Positions 62,719-64,000 of a DNA stretch of 64,000 nucleotides are shown here, piece after piece. The notes under the pieces are model-generated. The model made no database searches. It saw only the letters and a program-made list of their open reading frames with translations, and was not told the origin of the DNA. Origin of the DNA: Spiribacter sp. 2438. GTDB lineage: Bacteria; Pseudomonadota; Gammaproteobacteria; Nitrococcales; Nitrococcaceae. The translations under genes were made by a program, and so were the position numbers. The DNA lies in the NCBI RefSeq assembly GCF_009676705.1, contig NZ_CP046046.1, positions 1 through 64,000 of the forward strand, written 5' to 3'. The stretch's first letter is position 1. Every line of letters begins with the position of its first letter.

Positions 62719-63400
62719 CGAACACGATCAGCCATCGCCGGATGAGGGTTTCCTCGGGCGATGGGCGCGGCGCAAGGGGGCGGCCCGGGTGGCGGCAGAG
62801 CCGTCCGCGGCGCCGAATCCGCCAGTCGAGGCGGATGGGTCCGAGGATCATTTGCCGGCGGCGCCACGCCCGGAGGGGACGCCCGGCGAGGGCATGGACG
62901 ATGCGCCGTCCACGGAGCCTGCCACCCTCACCGATGCCGATATGCCGGACATCGAGACGTTGCAGCCGGACAGTGATGTGAGCGGTTTTTTCTCGCCCGG
63001 GGTGAGTGATGCCCTGCGGCGCAAGGCGCTGCGCAAGCTTTTCCACAGCAGCCGCTTCAATGTCAAAGATGGGTTGGATGATTACGACGATGATTACACC
63101 CAGCTCCAGCCGCTGGGCAACACCATGACCCACGACCTGCGCCGGCAGAACGAACGACTGGCGGAGCGTCAGAGGGCGAAAGAGGCCGGGGAGGCGGCGG
63201 AGGCCGAAACCGAAGCCGAAACTGAGGCTGAGGCAGAGACCGAAAACGAGATGGGGGAAAAGGCCGAGACCGGGGCCGTGAGCGACGAGGACACCCGGAC
63301 GGCTGCCCGGTCGGAAGTGCCCGCCGGCCCCGACGCGAACCCGCCCACTCGCATTGACAATAACGCCGCCGATGGCGAGGAGGAAGACAGCCTTGCTTGA
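62711..63400 (+). CDS. DUF3306 family protein
   Basis: A 229-residue, strongly acidic protein. The family core is FLGRWARRKGAARV at the N-terminus and FFSPGVSDALRRKALRKLF followed by SRFNVKDGLDDYDDDYTQL; flanking parts are low-complexity, including a run of Ala-Glu-Thr-Glu repeats. Function unknown; part of the DUF3305-DUF3306-ferredoxin set. The next gene starts inside its last codons. Confidence 0.85.
   Translation: MSNEHDQPSPDEGFLGRWARRKGAARVAAEPSAAPNPPVEADGSEDHLPAAPRPEGTPGEGMDDAPSTEPATLTDADMPDIETLQPDSDVSGFFSPGVSDALRRKALRKLFHSSRFNVKDGLDDYDDDYTQLQPLGNTMTHDLRRQNERLAERQRAKEAGEAAEAETEAETEAEAETENEMGEKAETGAVSDEDTRTAARSEVPAGPDANPPTRIDNNAADGEEEDSLA
63198..63250 (+). repeat. Glu/Ala/Thr codon repeat in DUF3306 gene
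   Basis: A tract of degenerate six-base units (GCC-GAA-ACC-GAA type) encoding about 18 residues of Ala, Glu and Thr near residues 163-180 of the DUF3306 protein. Such tracts can change length by replication slippage without a frameshift. Confidence 0.6.
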
Positions 63401-64000
63401 GATTACTCATCCGCCTCTCACGGAGCTGCCGGCCGTGGAAGCCAATGGACGGGCCCGGGCGGCGGCGCTGGCGGTGCTGTCCGAGGCCAACCTTGGAACC
63501 GCCGGTTTCGTCGATTACCAGGCGGGCAGTGCCGTGCTCATTGTCGGACCAGCGGAGCGCGCACTCGGCGCGGCCCGGGTGCTCGGGGACTCGATGCGCT
63601 GTCTGATTGTGGCCGACGACCCGGGCCAGGGGGCGGACTTGGGGCAGTATCTGCTGGCTCGGGGCCGGCCCATGATCACTGGCCACCTGGGGGCGTTCGT
63701 CGCCACCCTCGACACCGATAAGGGCGAGGTCAATCTGGCGTCCCTCGCGCAAGGCAAGTTGACCCACTTTGACCTGGTTCTGGATGTCTCGGATGAGCCG
63801 GTGATTGAGGTGGAAAAGCCACCCATTGGCTACCAGCGCGTCGGGCAGGACCCGCAGGCGCTGGGCGAGGCGCTGGCGCTACTCCCGGAGATGGTGGGGG
63901 ATTTTCAGAAGCCCCGCTTCTTCGCCTACAACGAGAACCTCTGCGCCCATGGCGCCCGCGGCCTGAGCGGCTGCACGCGCTGCCTGGACGCCTGCGCCAC
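63393..64000 (+). CDS. 4Fe-4S ferredoxin-type protein (partial, 3' end outside window)
   Basis: An open frame from TTG at 63393 runs to the window end (202 full codons). GGAGG lies 9 bases upstream, and the start overlaps the DUF3306 stop. The first 170 residues form an alpha/beta region (VLIVGPAERALGAARVLGD, GHLGAFVATLDTDKGEVNLA), followed by FFAYNENLCAHGARGLSGC and CTRCLDAC, the start of a 4Fe-4S cluster domain. This matches the ferredoxin protein that follows DUF3305-DUF3306 near formate dehydrogenase genes. More cluster cysteines and the C-terminus are beyond base 64000. Confidence 0.85.
   Translation, partial: MLEITHPPLTELPAVEANGRARAAALAVLSEANLGTAGFVDYQAGSAVLIVGPAERALGAARVLGDSMRCLIVADDPGQGADLGQYLLARGRPMITGHLGAFVATLDTDKGEVNLASLAQGKLTHFDLVLDVSDEPVIEVEKPPIGYQRVGQDPQALGEALALLPEMVGDFQKPRFFAYNENLCAHGARGLSGCTRCLDACA

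Overview
The window reads as the replication-origin region and adjoining core genome of a GC-rich gammaproteobacterium. It opens exactly on the TTG start of dnaA, followed by dnaN, recF and gyrB, so base 1 is probably the conventional zero of a finished circular chromosome. The order argH-algR-hemCDXY, lptM-lysA-dapF-DUF484-xerC-hslVU, rhodanese-secB-gpsA and the aceE-aceF-lpd set is gammaproteobacterial. Gene content resembles Ectothiorhodospiraceae-type halophiles with compact genomes (Spiribacter-like), but the genus is an inference and is not proven by anything here.

Layout. 1-6248: origin cluster, with a DnaA box after dnaA and two parS-type palindromes inside recF. 6245-10012: plsC, glyS, glyQ on the minus strand. 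10013-14358: nitrogen regulation, with glnA under a sigma-54 promoter with NtrC sites, a terminator, then ntrBC behind a promoter whose -35 overlaps another NtrC site. 14366-19278: trmL; gpsA-secB-rhodanese (minus); envC-ctpA (plus). 19290-28463: a ten-gene minus-strand run lptM-lysA-dapF-DUF484-xerC-hslV-hslU-DUF971-ubiE-ubiJ-ubiB (eleven genes counting lptM). 28582-35797: an esterase, argH, a degenerate AlgR homologue and the heme genes hemC-D-X-Y. 35794-51622: an eight-gene minus-strand run of central metabolism, transcribed aceE-aceF-lpd-KASIII-like-gdhB-hydrolase-maeB-qor. 51860-55832: hemF, a biotin-ligase-like protein and a large ATPase/TPR protein, all overlapping. 55920-64000: molybdenum-cofactor genes (moaE, moaA, DUF6494; then Asp-box protein, yqeC, moaD, mobA, moeA on the other strand) and the start of a formate-dehydrogenase-type accessory set (DUF6505, DUF3305, DUF3306, ferredoxin) cut by the window end.

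Packing is very tight. Most neighbours on one strand overlap by 4 or 8 bases, and three convergent pairs interlock their stop codons in four bases. No gap exceeds 300 bases; the longest are 10013-10270, 51623-51859, 11687-11909 and 1336-1550. I see no tRNA, rRNA, CRISPR array, insertion sequence or prophage.

The least routine features are the two parS-like sites in recF, the AlgR homologue that has lost its phosphorylation residues next to where its kinase gene normally lies, a ketoacyl-synthase III relative lacking the His and Asn of the triad within the pyruvate dehydrogenase run, an effector-less STAND-like ATPase with kinesin-light-chain TPRs, and a cytoplasmic Asp-box propeller protein leading a YqeC-MoaD-MobA-MoeA operon.
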